NCBI GenBank assembly: GCA_035623985.1
Contig: DASPSJ010000078.1
Location: forward strand, 1-64,000
Direction: 5' to 3'
Source of the DNA: DAHUYF01 sp035623985
Lineage (GTDB): Bacteria > Pseudomonadota > Alphaproteobacteria > ATCC43930 > CGMCC-115725
Length of the DNA: 64,000 nucleotides
Shown here: piece by piece, positions 47,487 to 56,997 of the stretch
How positions within the stretch are numbered: position 1 is the stretch's first letter
How the letters are laid out: each line of letters begins with the position of its first letter
Made by a program: the position numbers and the translations under genes
Notes under the pieces: generated by a model
What the model saw: only the letters and a program-made list of their open reading frames with translations
Database searches by the model: none
What the model was told of the DNA's origin: nothing

Positions 47487-48164
47487 ATGGTTTCAACCGC
47501 TGGGCAAAAAGAGCAGGAATTCGCAAGCCGGATAGCGAGGCGCTTCGAGGCTGATGGTTATCGGGCAGTGAATCCGCGCTCGTTCTCCCGACGCTTGCCG
47601 CCCGGCTATCAACCCGATCTGATGTTCGAAAAGAGCGGGGAAGTTATCGTTGTCGAGATCAAGCCGACCAAGGAGTATCGGCAGGTCGATCAACTGCGCG
47701 CCCTTAAGCAGGCAATCGAACAGAATCCAAATTGGCATTTCCGGCTCTACGTGCCGCCAGCCCTTGGGGAATCCGCAAACACCGTCGACAATCTTCAGAG
47801 CCTGGATGAACGCGTAATGCTTGCTCAGGAACTCAATGATCGCGGCCTTCACGAGGAGGCCGCCGTAACATTATGGATGGTCATAGAAGCCTGTCTCCGC
47901 GCCCTCCTGACGCGGCGACAAAGCCGGCCGAACGAGGGGGTTAGCGGGATGTCCATGGCCCGCAGCCTTCATGACTTTGGAGAACTCGACGAAGGGGAAC
48001 TGAGCTTGCTTGAAGAGGCGATGCACTCTCGTAATGTCGCCATTCACGGTTTTCGCTCGGAGCCGCGATCGGCTATCCCCAGTCGGCATTTTGATTTTGC
48101 GCGCGGCCTGGTCGCCCGTGTTCAGTCGCAGACCGAACTGCCGCCATCGCCTTTGGCTCCTTGA
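47487..48164 (+). CDS. PD-(D/E)XK nuclease-like domain fused to a HEPN-like domain
   Basis: A 225-residue protein I do not recognise as a named family. Residues 8-60 look like a restriction-endonuclease fold: Glu11 in the first helix, then QPDLMFEKSGEVIVVEIKP with Asp44, Glu57 and Lys59 (D-x12-ExK). Residues 110-205 are helical and end with MHSRNVAIHGF, where Arg182 and His187 fit the RxxxxH motif of HEPN ribonucleases. GGAG precedes the ATG at 47487. It is cotranscribed with the RusA-like gene and, like it, has lower GC. A nucleic-acid-cutting defence role is an inference. Confidence 0.65.
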   Translation: MVSTAGQKEQEFASRIARRFEADGYRAVNPRSFSRRLPPGYQPDLMFEKSGEVIVVEIKPTKEYRQVDQLRALKQAIEQNPNWHFRLYVPPALGESANTVDNLQSLDERVMLAQELNDRGLHEEAAVTLWMVIEACLRALLTRRQSRPNEGVSGMSMARSLHDFGELDEGELSLLEEAMHSRNVAIHGFRSEPRSAIPSRHFDFARGLVARVQSQTELPPSPLAP

Positions 48165-48169
48165 CACCG

Positions 48170-48748
48170 CTACAGGGCGGAGGCCGATAGCCGGGCGGCG
48201 CCGGCGTCCTTTGACTGGGGCAGCTTGACGCTCAATCCCGAGTTCGGGCCCGGCGGCAGGCCCAACGCTGTATCGATCCCCGGATGCGTCCGAAGATCGT
48301 CCAGGAGCGCCCGGGGATTGATCGCGGCGCCGATCATCGCGGGGGAGTCCGTGCGCGGAATCGCCACCGCCTTGGCGCGATAGACCTCGAGACGGGCGGC
48401 ACCGTTGGCGATGGCGCGCAGACAGAGGCCACGGGCATAAAATCGGTTGAATTCGCCTTCGGCCAACGTCTCATTGGCAGTAACCGGGACTTTGGCCGTG
48501 GTCATTTCGCCGGACAGCATGCGCCTCGGCTCTCGCTCATTAAGGCGGTTGCCTAAGGACAGATGATTAGCCAGCCAGACGTCGTCATGGTGCCGGGCCG
48601 CCGACTGCAACAGCTCGGGCCAGTCTCGCTGTCCGACAACGCTTAAGCGCGGGCTGATATAAAGCGCGCCGAGATAGAGGTCGCGACTGATTTCCTGCGC
48701 CATGAAGCGCCGCGTTGCCTCATCGAGATTGACCAGCGACAGCGCCAT
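48170..48748 (-). CDS. Conserved-type hypothetical protein
   Basis: A 192-residue soluble protein without a recognised domain. It is mostly helical in the N-terminal half (VNLDEATRRFMAQEI, then RDWPELLQSAARHHDDVWLANHL) and ends with DLRTHPGIDTALGLPPGPNSGLSVKLP. Segments such as TTAKVPVTANETLAEGEFNRFYARGLC look well ordered, so it is probably a real gene. The ATG at 48748 has no close ribosome-binding site; AGGAGG lies 16 bases upstream, so the start may differ. It ends 5 bases from the convergent nuclease gene and is next to boxR. Confidence 0.55.
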   Translation of the reverse strand: MALSLVNLDEATRRFMAQEISRDLYLGALYISPRLSVVGQRDWPELLQSAARHHDDVWLANHLSLGNRLNEREPRRMLSGEMTTAKVPVTANETLAEGEFNRFYARGLCLRAIANGAARLEVYRAKAVAIPRTDSPAMIGAAINPRALLDDLRTHPGIDTALGLPPGPNSGLSVKLPQSKDAGAARLSASAL

Positions 48749-48835
48749 GGCGATCGACCAGGCACCTCCTCCCATCACCTTGAGATCGATGCGCCGCGGC
48801 CAATCGTCAAGCTTGCGGCGGGACTCCCCTTGCCG

Positions 48836-49729
48836 CTACCCCGCCACCGCCGCCTTCAGCTCGCGGAAGCTCTCCTCGATCGTCTTGCCGGCGGTGTCGA
48901 CGCGGGCGTCGGCCTTGGCATAGAGCGCGTTGCGGCCGGCGAGGATGCGGCGGAGATCCTCCATCGCCTGCTCGTTCTCGGCCATCGGCCGCGTGTCGCC
49001 TTGCGCCACGACGCGGCTCATATGCTCTTCCGGCGCGGCGGTGAGCCAGACCGTGTAGCAGGCCGAGAGCAGCAGGTCGAAGGTCGCGGGCTCGGAGACG
49101 ATGCTGCCGCCGGTGGCGATCACGGCGCGGTCGTGGCGCTCGATCACCCCCTCGAGCGCGCGGCGCTCGTAGCGGCGATAGGCCCCCTGGCCATAGAGGT
49201 CGAAGACCTCGGCAAGGCGCGTGCCGCTCTCGCGCTCGATCTCGCGGTCAAGCTCGATGAAAGGCGCGCCCAGATGCTTCGCCAGCATCGCCCCCAGCGT
49301 GGATTTGCCGGCGCCCCTGAGGCCGATGAGGGCGATGCGATGCCGCCGCCCGCTTTCCACCGCCGCGCCGAAGGTCTCGGTCAGCAGGCGCCGCGCCTGT
49401 GCCAGGTCCTTCGCTTGCAGCCGGCTCAGGGTCTGGATCAGGAGGGTAAGCTCCACCGGCCGGTCCGGCTCCTCGCGCACGAGATCGCCCAAGGGCAAGC
49501 CCATGGCATGGGCGATCTGGCGCAGCAGCACGATCGAAATGTTGCCATGCCCGGCTTCGAGCTGGGCGAGATAGCGTTCCGACACCCCGGAATCCCGCGC
49601 CAGGATCTTGCGCGTCATGCCGCGCCGGGCGCGCGCCTCGCGGATACGGTCGCCGAGCAGCCGAAGGTACTCGGCCTCGCCGTTCTCGGCGCGGCGCTCT
49701 TTGGTCTCCGCCCCTGCGCGTGGCGCCAT
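48836..49729 (-). CDS. boxR: BoxR: XRE-HTH regulator fused to a shikimate kinase-like domain
   Basis: Transcriptional repressor of benzoyl-CoA pathway genes. The 297-residue protein has an N-terminal XRE HTH (about 25-82, LARDSGVSERYLAQLEAGHGN) and a C-terminal P-loop domain derived from shikimate kinase with GLRGAGKST at 136-144. In Azoarcus, BzdR/BoxR of this plan bind benzoyl-CoA through that domain and release DNA. AAGGAG lies 6 bases before the ATG at 49729. It is divergent from the flavodoxin gene across an AT-rich gap containing TGCATGCA. Confidence 0.94.
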   Translation of the reverse strand: MAPRAGAETKERRAENGEAEYLRLLGDRIREARARRGMTRKILARDSGVSERYLAQLEAGHGNISIVLLRQIAHAMGLPLGDLVREEPDRPVELTLLIQTLSRLQAKDLAQARRLLTETFGAAVESGRRHRIALIGLRGAGKSTLGAMLAKHLGAPFIELDREIERESGTRLAEVFDLYGQGAYRRYERRALEGVIERHDRAVIATGGSIVSEPATFDLLLSACYTVWLTAAPEEHMSRVVAQGDTRPMAENEQAMEDLRRILAGRNALYAKADARVDTAGKTIEESFRELKAAVAG

Positions 49730-49779
49730 GCCCTGCTCCTTCGCTGGCATTCCTGTGCCTGTCGGTCTCACCTATATGT

Positions 49780-49817
49780 ATTATAATGCTTGCTAAACTT
49801 AATGCATGCATTATAGT
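49780..49817. promoter_or_regulatory. boxR / flavodoxin divergent promoter with TGCATGCA operator
   Basis: Plus strand: TTGCTA (49790-49795), 16 bases, TATAGT (49812-49817), with TGCATGCA at 49803-49810 inside the spacer. Minus strand: TATAAT (49785-49780) is a -10 candidate for boxR, with no clear -35. One bound BoxR dimer could control both directions. Confidence 0.6.
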
Positions 49818-49868
49818 CGCTTCCGCCGGGCAGGGCCAGCCCGGAAACGCGGGTGCCGAGGAGACGGG

Positions 49869-50345
49869 GTGGAGCTGCAACTGACGATCCTGGTCGGCAC
49901 CATGACCGGCACGGCGCAGCTCGTCGCCGACGAGCTTGGCGACGCGCTGAAGGCGCAAGGCGTGGCGGCCCGGATCCTGCCGATGGACGGACTCAATGCC
50001 ACGGTGTTCGCCGCGGGCGGCGCTTTCCTGATCTGCACCTCGACCTACGGCCAGGGCGACGTGCCCGACAACGCGCAGAAGCTCTTTGCCGATCTCGAAC
50101 AGGCCAAGCCCGATTTGCAAAGGGTCGTCTATGGCGTCTTCGCGCTGGGCGACCGAACCTACGCGCAGACCTTCTGCTTCGGCGGCAAGCGCTTCGACGC
50201 GCTGCTGCAATCGCTGGGCGCGCGCCGCATCGGCGAGGTGATGCTGCACGACGCCAGCGCCGGCACCATCCCCGAGGAAGTCGCGGTGGCCTGGATCGGC
50301 CCCTGGATCGACCAGTTCCGCCGCGCCCGCGACAAGGCCGCTTAA
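49869..50345 (+). CDS. Flavodoxin domain-containing protein
   Basis: A 158-residue flavodoxin of the MioC / reductase-domain type. The FMN-phosphate loop is GTMTGTAQ (10-17), and TSTYGQGDVPDNA and FALGDRTYAQTFCFGGKRF contact the isoalloxazine ring. The start is a GTG at 49869 with GAGGAGA upstream. It is divergent from boxR and shares its operator region, so it is probably part of the box regulon and a likely electron donor for BoxB, which otherwise needs BoxA (not present in the window). Confidence 0.85.
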   Translation: MELQLTILVGTMTGTAQLVADELGDALKAQGVAARILPMDGLNATVFAAGGAFLICTSTYGQGDVPDNAQKLFADLEQAKPDLQRVVYGVFALGDRTYAQTFCFGGKRFDALLQSLGARRIGEVMLHDASAGTIPEEVAVAWIGPWIDQFRRARDKAA

Positions 50346-50431
50346 CCCGCCGGGCGGGCGCCGCGCCGGCCTCCTGCACGAAAAGTTGAGGCAAGGGGCA
50401 GGCCGCGCGGGATTTTCGCGTCGGCGGCGCC

Positions 50432-51736
50432 ATGCTTAAGCCGATCTTAAGCCCGGCCGGGGAATGGTTCCAGGCCATGGCCGTGACCAAGAAGATCGAA
50501 CGCCCGCGCCTGCCGATGTCGCAGGCCGAGCTTGAGGAGGCCGTGCGCCGGCACGACATGTTCCTGTCCGCGCGGCTCGGCGGGCAGCGGGCGCTGCTCG
50601 CCTATCGCGACCTCTCCGGCCTCGATCTCTCCGGCCAGCAGTTGAACGACGCCGACCTCACCGCGGCCTTCCTGCCGGCAGCGCGCCTGGTGGGCACCAA
50701 CCTCGCCAACGCCACGCTCTTCGCCTGCAACCTGACGCGGGCGGATATGCGCGGCGCGGTGCTGGCGCGCGCCGATCTGCGCGGCGCGGTGCTGCGCGGC
50801 GCCAATCTCGAAGGCGCCGACCTCTTCGACGCCGATCTGCGCGACGGCAGGCTCGGCCAGCGCGTGCGCATGGGCGTGATCGAGGAAGTCGCCATAGAGC
50901 ATGCCTCCTCCTCCGATCTCGAAGGCGCGCGCATGGTCAATGCCGATTTGTCGCAGGCGAAGCTCTCCGGCTCGCTCGCCGCGCATACCGACTTCACCGA
51001 CGCGGTGATGCGGCGCTGCAAGCTGGTGCGCGCCGATCTGCACAACGCGACGCTCAACGGCGCCAATCTCCAGGGCGCCGACCTCTCCGGCGCCAATCTC
51101 CAGGGCGCGAGCCTGCGCAACGCCATCCTCACCGACACCATCTTCCACGGCACCGAGATGGATGGCGCGGACATGGCCGGCGTGCTGACCCAGAAGCCGG
51201 CCGGGCGTCGGCTCGCCGAACTCGGCGTTCCGGTCGCGGAACTGCTGCTGCGCCACGAACGCTGGGCCAACAGCCACGGGAGCGAAGGCACGCCGCTCGA
51301 TCTGAGCTTCTTCGACCTGCGCGACGTCCCGTCGCTTGCCGGCCAATGCCTGTCGGCGCTGCGCGCGCCGGGCGCCATTTTCGTCGGGATGACGCTCGAC
51401 GGCGCGGCGCTGCAGGCGGCGCAGCTCGAAGGCGCGGATTTTCGCTCCTGTTGCCTCGCGCGCGCCGATCTGCGCGGGGTCAAGCTGACGGCGGCGCGGC
51501 TCACCAATGCCGATCTGCGCGACTGCAATCTGGGACCGCTGGTGCTGCCGGGCGGGCGCCTGATCGTCAGCACGCTCGAGCGCGTCGAGGCGCGCCACGT
51601 CGATCTGCGCGGCGCCAATTTGTCGCGGGCGGTGATGCGCGGCGCCGACCTCTCCGCCGCCAATTTGAGCGGCGCCGAGCTTGCCGGCGTCGACCTGCTG
51701 GACGCCCATCTCGCCGGAGCCACCGGCCTTCCTTGA
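50432..51736 (+). CDS. Pentapeptide repeat-containing protein
   Basis: A 434-residue protein with two blocks of A(D/N)LxG-type pentapeptides (about 58-250 and 320-430), which fold as right-handed quadrilateral beta-helices. An intervening stretch of about 70 residues (LTQKPAGRRLAELGVPVAELLLRHERW) is not repeat-like. Such proteins include gyrase-protecting DNA mimics and many of unknown function; this one lacks a signal peptide and appears cytosolic. The start may be 50432 or the ATG at 50477. No tie to benzoate metabolism is visible. Confidence 0.85.
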   Translation: MLKPILSPAGEWFQAMAVTKKIERPRLPMSQAELEEAVRRHDMFLSARLGGQRALLAYRDLSGLDLSGQQLNDADLTAAFLPAARLVGTNLANATLFACNLTRADMRGAVLARADLRGAVLRGANLEGADLFDADLRDGRLGQRVRMGVIEEVAIEHASSSDLEGARMVNADLSQAKLSGSLAAHTDFTDAVMRRCKLVRADLHNATLNGANLQGADLSGANLQGASLRNAILTDTIFHGTEMDGADMAGVLTQKPAGRRLAELGVPVAELLLRHERWANSHGSEGTPLDLSFFDLRDVPSLAGQCLSALRAPGAIFVGMTLDGAALQAAQLEGADFRSCCLARADLRGVKLTAARLTNADLRDCNLGPLVLPGGRLIVSTLERVEARHVDLRGANLSRAVMRGADLSAANLSGAELAGVDLLDAHLAGATGLP

Positions 51737-51944
51737 AGAGGCCGTGGCACGGGGCACCTATGTAATTAATGCCCTGTTCATTGCGCCGCCCGGTTCCTAT
51801 CTTAATTCTCAGCGTGCGAGTACCTTCGACCCGCGCGGCGCCTGGACCTGGCATCGCAAGCCGGCGGGCATGGCAATCGATAAAAGCGGCGACGCGCCGG
51901 CGGCCCAGGATCCGGCCGGGACAGGCGCGCCAGGAGGAACGCAG

Positions 51945-52106
51945 ATGACCGACGAGCCTAAAGGCGAGCGACGACCGCCCGAGCAGGAGCGCGAGCTGGA
52001 GACGGTGCTTCAGCAGCCCCAGGGTGAGCAGGAGCGCAAGCCCGAGCAAACCAAGCGAGACGAATGGCGCGGTACAGGAGTATGCGGCGACCGCCACACC
52101 GACTAA
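51945..52106 (+). CDS. Possible small Glu/Gln-rich protein
   Basis: GGAGGAACGCAG precedes an ATG opening a 53-codon frame rich in Glu, Gln, Arg and Lys (GERRPPEQERELETVLQQPQGE). It lies in the 436-base gap between the pentapeptide gene and the secreted protein gene. The opposite strand also has an open, hydrophobic frame here (VSLGLLGLALLLTLGLL), as expected from antisense of Gln/Glu codons, so neither is certain. The rest of the gap shows nothing else. Confidence 0.3.
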   Translation: MTDEPKGERRPPEQERELETVLQQPQGEQERKPEQTKRDEWRGTGVCGDRHTD

Positions 52107-52172
52107 CATAGGCGGCACGCGCCCCTCCGACGAGCGCTCGGCGGCGACCGCGATGAGCCGGAGGGGAGGAGC

Positions 52173-52580
52173 ATGCAGCGCAAGCGACACGGCGGTCTCG
52201 CCGTCATCCTGATCGGTCTCGCGGCGTGCGGGCTGGCGCCCGGCCCGGCCGCGGCACAGGCGACGGAGCAAGCAGCCGCGCAGGACAGCTTCATGCTGAC
52301 CATTTTCCTGCGTCACGACCAATCGAAGACGCTGCCGGAGCTGCAGCAGCATCTCAAGGAAACCGGCTTCGACCAGGCCTTTCCGCCGCCTGGCATCGAG
52401 ATCGTCTCATGGTATGTGATGATGGGGATCGGACAGGTGGTGACGCTGCGCGTGCCGCCGGCGCGGCTGCGCGAGGTCAACCGCCTGATCGAAGAGAAGG
52501 GCTGGGGCGCCTATCGCACCGAGTTCTATCCCACCTACGACTACCTGCCGGTCTGGAAGGCGGCGCATCCCGGACGGTGA
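52173..52580 (+). CDS. Secreted protein of unknown function
   Basis: A 135-residue protein with a signal peptide (VILIGLAACGLAPGPAAAQA, cleavage near residue 29; a Cys at 19 allows a lipoprotein reading). The mature part has a small alpha/beta layout (SFMLTIFLRHDQSKTL, LQQHLKETGFDQAFPPPGIEIVSWYVMMGIGQVVTLRVPP). GGGGAGGAGC lies directly before the ATG. It resembles uncharacterised periplasmic proteins of alpha- and betaproteobacteria. Role unknown. Confidence 0.7.
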   Translation: MQRKRHGGLAVILIGLAACGLAPGPAAAQATEQAAAQDSFMLTIFLRHDQSKTLPELQQHLKETGFDQAFPPPGIEIVSWYVMMGIGQVVTLRVPPARLREVNRLIEEKGWGAYRTEFYPTYDYLPVWKAAHPGR

Positions 52581-52620
52581 CCCGGCGGGCGCGCCGATTG
52601 ACAAGCTTTCGCCGCGCCTG

Positions 52621-53715
52621 ATGCTGCCCTCCTCGGGGGCGGGGATGGCGGTGGAAAGGCGAAACAATTTCGACGCACTGCGGCTCGTTGCGGCCGCCAG
52701 CGTCATCTTCTCGCACAGCTTCCTGCTGAGCCAGGGGCGGGAAGACACTGAGCCGCTGATGCGCTTGACCGGCGGCCAGGCGATTTTCGGCGTGGTCGGC
52801 GTCTTCGTCTTCTTCGTGCTCTCCGGCTTTCTCGTGACGCAGAGCTTCGAGACCACCCTCTCGCCGCTGCGCTTTCTTGCCAAGCGCGCGCTGCGCATCT
52901 ATCCCGGCTACGCCGTCTGCCTCCTGCTCTGCACCTTCGCGCTGGGGCCGCTGATCAGCGCGTTGCCGCTGCGCGACTATCTCGCCAGCGTCGGCACCTG
53001 GGATTTCCTGCTGTCGAACCTGGCGATGAATGTCGAGCACAACGGCTTGCCGGGCGTGCGCTTCACCGGCTTTGCGATCGGCGGCATCGTCGACGGGCCG
53101 CTCTGGAGTCTGCCCTGCGAGATGGTGATGTATTTGCTGGTGCTGGCGCTGGGCGTGCTGCGGCTCATCCGCCTCGCCGTGCTGCTGCCGCTCCTGGCGC
53201 TGGGCTTGGCCTGCCTCTGGCTCGACACCGCGCAGAGCGCCTATTTCATCGGCGCCGTCGGCTGGCTGCTGGGCTTCTTCGTCGCCGGCATGATCCTTTA
53301 CAAGCTGCGCTTCACGCGCCTCTTCGACCGCCGGCTCGCGCTGCCGGCGCTCATCGCGATGGCGGCGAGCGTGCCGTTCCATCTTTTCATCCTGTTGTTT
53401 CCGCTGTTCGGCGCCTGGCTCATCATCTGGCTCGCGCTCGAGCCGCGCCTGCCGGTGATCCCCGCTGCGCGTTTCGGCGATCTCTCCTATGGGCTCTACA
53501 TCTATGGCTGGCCGGTGCAGCAGACGCTGCTCCATGTCAGCGGCGGGCGCCTTCTCTGGTGGCAGCTTTTTCCCCTGGCGCTGGCGCTGGCCGCGGCAAT
53601 CGCCTGGCTCTCCTGGCATCTCGTCGAGCAGCCGGCCTTGCGGCTGAAGCCGTCCAACGCGGCGCCGGAAGCGCCGGAAACCGCCGCTGCGAGCCTCGCC
53701 GCCCCTCATCGATGA
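52621..53715 (+). CDS. Membrane acyltransferase, OafA/YrhL family
   Basis: A 364-residue integral membrane acyltransferase-3 protein with about ten helices. The conserved N-terminal FDALRLVAAASVIFSHSFLL contains the catalytic-type His, followed by GVFVFFVLSGFLVTQSF and the RALRIYPGY motif. Members acylate O-antigen, peptidoglycan or exopolysaccharide sugars. An alternative start at 52645 (MAVERRNNF) fits the family start. It follows the secreted protein gene by 40 bases. Confidence 0.88.
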   Translation: MLPSSGAGMAVERRNNFDALRLVAAASVIFSHSFLLSQGREDTEPLMRLTGGQAIFGVVGVFVFFVLSGFLVTQSFETTLSPLRFLAKRALRIYPGYAVCLLLCTFALGPLISALPLRDYLASVGTWDFLLSNLAMNVEHNGLPGVRFTGFAIGGIVDGPLWSLPCEMVMYLLVLALGVLRLIRLAVLLPLLALGLACLWLDTAQSAYFIGAVGWLLGFFVAGMILYKLRFTRLFDRRLALPALIAMAASVPFHLFILLFPLFGAWLIIWLALEPRLPVIPAARFGDLSYGLYIYGWPVQQTLLHVSGGRLLWWQLFPLALALAAAIAWLSWHLVEQPALRLKPSNAAPEAPETAAASLAAPHR

Positions 53716-53903
53716 CTTCCCCGTGAGGTCGGGGATGGCGCGGTGCCGGCGCGCCTATCTCATGATATCGGTGGCCCCGGAAAGGGGCGCCTATCGCATC
53801 TTACCGCGCCGCGGCGGACCCTCCCCCGCCGCCGCGGCATCCGGCCCGCGGTCTCCCCCGACCGCAGGGCCTCGTCCGGGCATGTCCCCCATGTTCGGGC
53901 GAT

Positions 53904-53938
53904 GGCGGCGGCGCGCCCAGGCGCCGCCGCCGGCTTTT
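53904..53938 (+). terminator. Rho-independent terminator after the acyltransferase gene
   Basis: A perfect 11-bp stem GGCGGCGGCGC / GCGCCGCCGCC with a six-base loop, then GGC and TTTTTG. It separates the acyltransferase unit from the benzoate-CoA ligase operon. The remaining 372-base gap (53716-54087) shows no gene. Confidence 0.8.
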
Positions 53939-53983
53939 TGCGCCACCCCATGGGCTCGCGCATTATATTTCTACTCTATCGCC

Positions 53984-53999
53984 ATGCATGCACAATAAT
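53984..53999 (+). promoter_or_regulatory. BoxR operator candidate before the benzoate-CoA ligase gene
   Basis: TGCATGCA at 53985-53992 is followed by CAATAATG, matching the arrangement at the boxR/flavodoxin promoter, where TGCATGCA is followed by TTATAGT. A clear -35 is not seen. It lies about 90 bases before the ligase start. Confidence 0.5.
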
Positions 54000-54087
54000 G
54001 CTTGACAGGGGCCTTCCCCCGATGGCACCTATGACGCAAGATCGGCGCGCGGCCGACGACAAGCAGTTGTGATCTGGGAGGAGGAGC

Positions 54088-55674
<1,587 letters not shown>

Positions 55675-55695
55675 CCAGCGAGGGGAGAGGATGCC

Positions 55696-56904
55696 ATGAC
55701 GAGACGGACGAGAAAGCCGAGCCGCCGCGCCGTGCTGGCGGGGCTCGGCGCGAGCCTTGGCGCCGGCGCGGCGGCGAGCTTCCTGCCGGCGCGCATCGCC
55801 ATCGGCCAGCCGGCGAAGATCAAGCTCGGCCTGATGCTGCCTTACACCGGCACCTACGCCGCGCTCGGCAAGAACATCGACGAGGCGCTGCGGCTTGCCA
55901 TCGCCGAGGCCGGCGGCAAGCTCGGCGGGCGCGAGGTCGAGTACGTCGTGCTCGACGACGAGTCCGAGCCCGCGAAAGGCGCCGAGAACGCCAACAAGCT
56001 GGTCGCCCGCGACAAGGTCGATTTCCTTATCGGCACCGTGCATTCCGGCGTCGCCATGGCGATGGTCAAGGTCGCCACCGACAACGACACCATGCTGCTC
56101 ATTCCCAATGCCGGCGTCGACGCCGCCACCGGCGCGGCCTGCGCGCCCAACATCTTTCGCACCAGCTTCTCCAATTGGCAGCCGGGCTTCGCCATGGGCA
56201 AGGTGGCGGCCGCGCGCGGGCAGAAGCGCGCCCTGGCGGTGAGCTGGGACTATGCCGCCGGGCATGAATCGATCAACGGCTTCAAGGAAGGCTTCGCCTC
56301 TGGCGGTGGCAAGGTCGAGACCGAGCTGGTGCTGCCTTTCCCGCAGGTCGAGTTCCAGGCGATCCTGACGCAGATCGCGGCGATCAAGCCGGAGGTGGTC
56401 TACACCTTCTTCGCCGGCGGCGGCGCGGTGAAATTCGTCAAGGACTACGCCGCGGCCGGTCTCAAGGCCACGGTGCCGCTGGTCGGCGCCGGCTTCCTCA
56501 CCGACGGCACGCTCGAGGCGCAGGGCGAGGCGGCGCAAGGGTTGGAGACGACGCTGCATTACGCCGACGGGCTGGACCTTCCCAAGGACAAGTCCTTCCG
56601 CGCGGCCTTCAGGAAGGCGGCGGGCCGCGACGCCGACGTTTACGCGGTGCAGGGCTACGATACCGGCCAGCTCCTGGCCGCAGGCCTTGCCGCGGTCAAA
56701 GGCGACACCGGCGCGCGGCAGGCTCTGGTCGCCGCAATGGAGAAGGCGGAGATCGACAGCCCGCGCGGCAAGTTCACCCTCTCGAAGGCGCACAACCCGG
56801 TGCAGGATCTCTATCTGCGCCGGGTCGAGAGGCTGGAGAACAAAGTCGTCAGCGTCGCGGTCAAGGCGCTCGCCGATCCCGCGCGCGGCTGCAAGATGGC
56901 GTGA
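55696..56904 (+). CDS. ABC transporter substrate-binding protein, branched-chain amino acid type
   Basis: A 402-residue periplasmic binding protein of the LivJ/aromatic-acid group. The N-terminus SRRAVLAGLGASLG has a twin-arginine-like signal followed by a hydrophobic stretch, suggesting Tat export. The mature protein opens KIKLGLMLPYTGTYAALG and has the two-lobe Leu/Ile/Val-binding fold. Placed directly after a benzoate-CoA ligase gene, it probably binds benzoate or a related aromatic acid. A 90-base inverted-repeat region separates it from the permease genes. Confidence 0.9.
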   Translation: MTRRTRKPSRRAVLAGLGASLGAGAAASFLPARIAIGQPAKIKLGLMLPYTGTYAALGKNIDEALRLAIAEAGGKLGGREVEYVVLDDESEPAKGAENANKLVARDKVDFLIGTVHSGVAMAMVKVATDNDTMLLIPNAGVDAATGAACAPNIFRTSFSNWQPGFAMGKVAAARGQKRALAVSWDYAAGHESINGFKEGFASGGGKVETELVLPFPQVEFQAILTQIAAIKPEVVYTFFAGGGAVKFVKDYAAAGLKATVPLVGAGFLTDGTLEAQGEAAQGLETTLHYADGLDLPKDKSFRAAFRKAAGRDADVYAVQGYDTGQLLAAGLAAVKGDTGARQALVAAMEKAEIDSPRGKFTLSKAHNPVQDLYLRRVERLENKVVSVAVKALADPARGCKMA

Positions 56905-56908
56905 AGAG

Positions 56909-56997
56909 AGTTGTCAGTCGTCAGTTATCAGTCGTCAGAGAAAACAGATCGTCGCGATGTCGCATCGCTGAGAACTGACAACTGACGACTGACAACT
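56909..56997. repeat. Exact 18-base inverted repeat between binding-protein and permease genes
   Basis: AGTTGTCAGTCGTCAGTT at 56909-56926 is the exact reverse complement of AACTGACGACTGACAACT at 56980-56997. Each arm is itself made of TCAG/CTGA units, and further partial units lie between. The right arm ends at the base before the permease ATG, so the folded form would occlude its ribosome-binding region. Confidence 0.85.
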
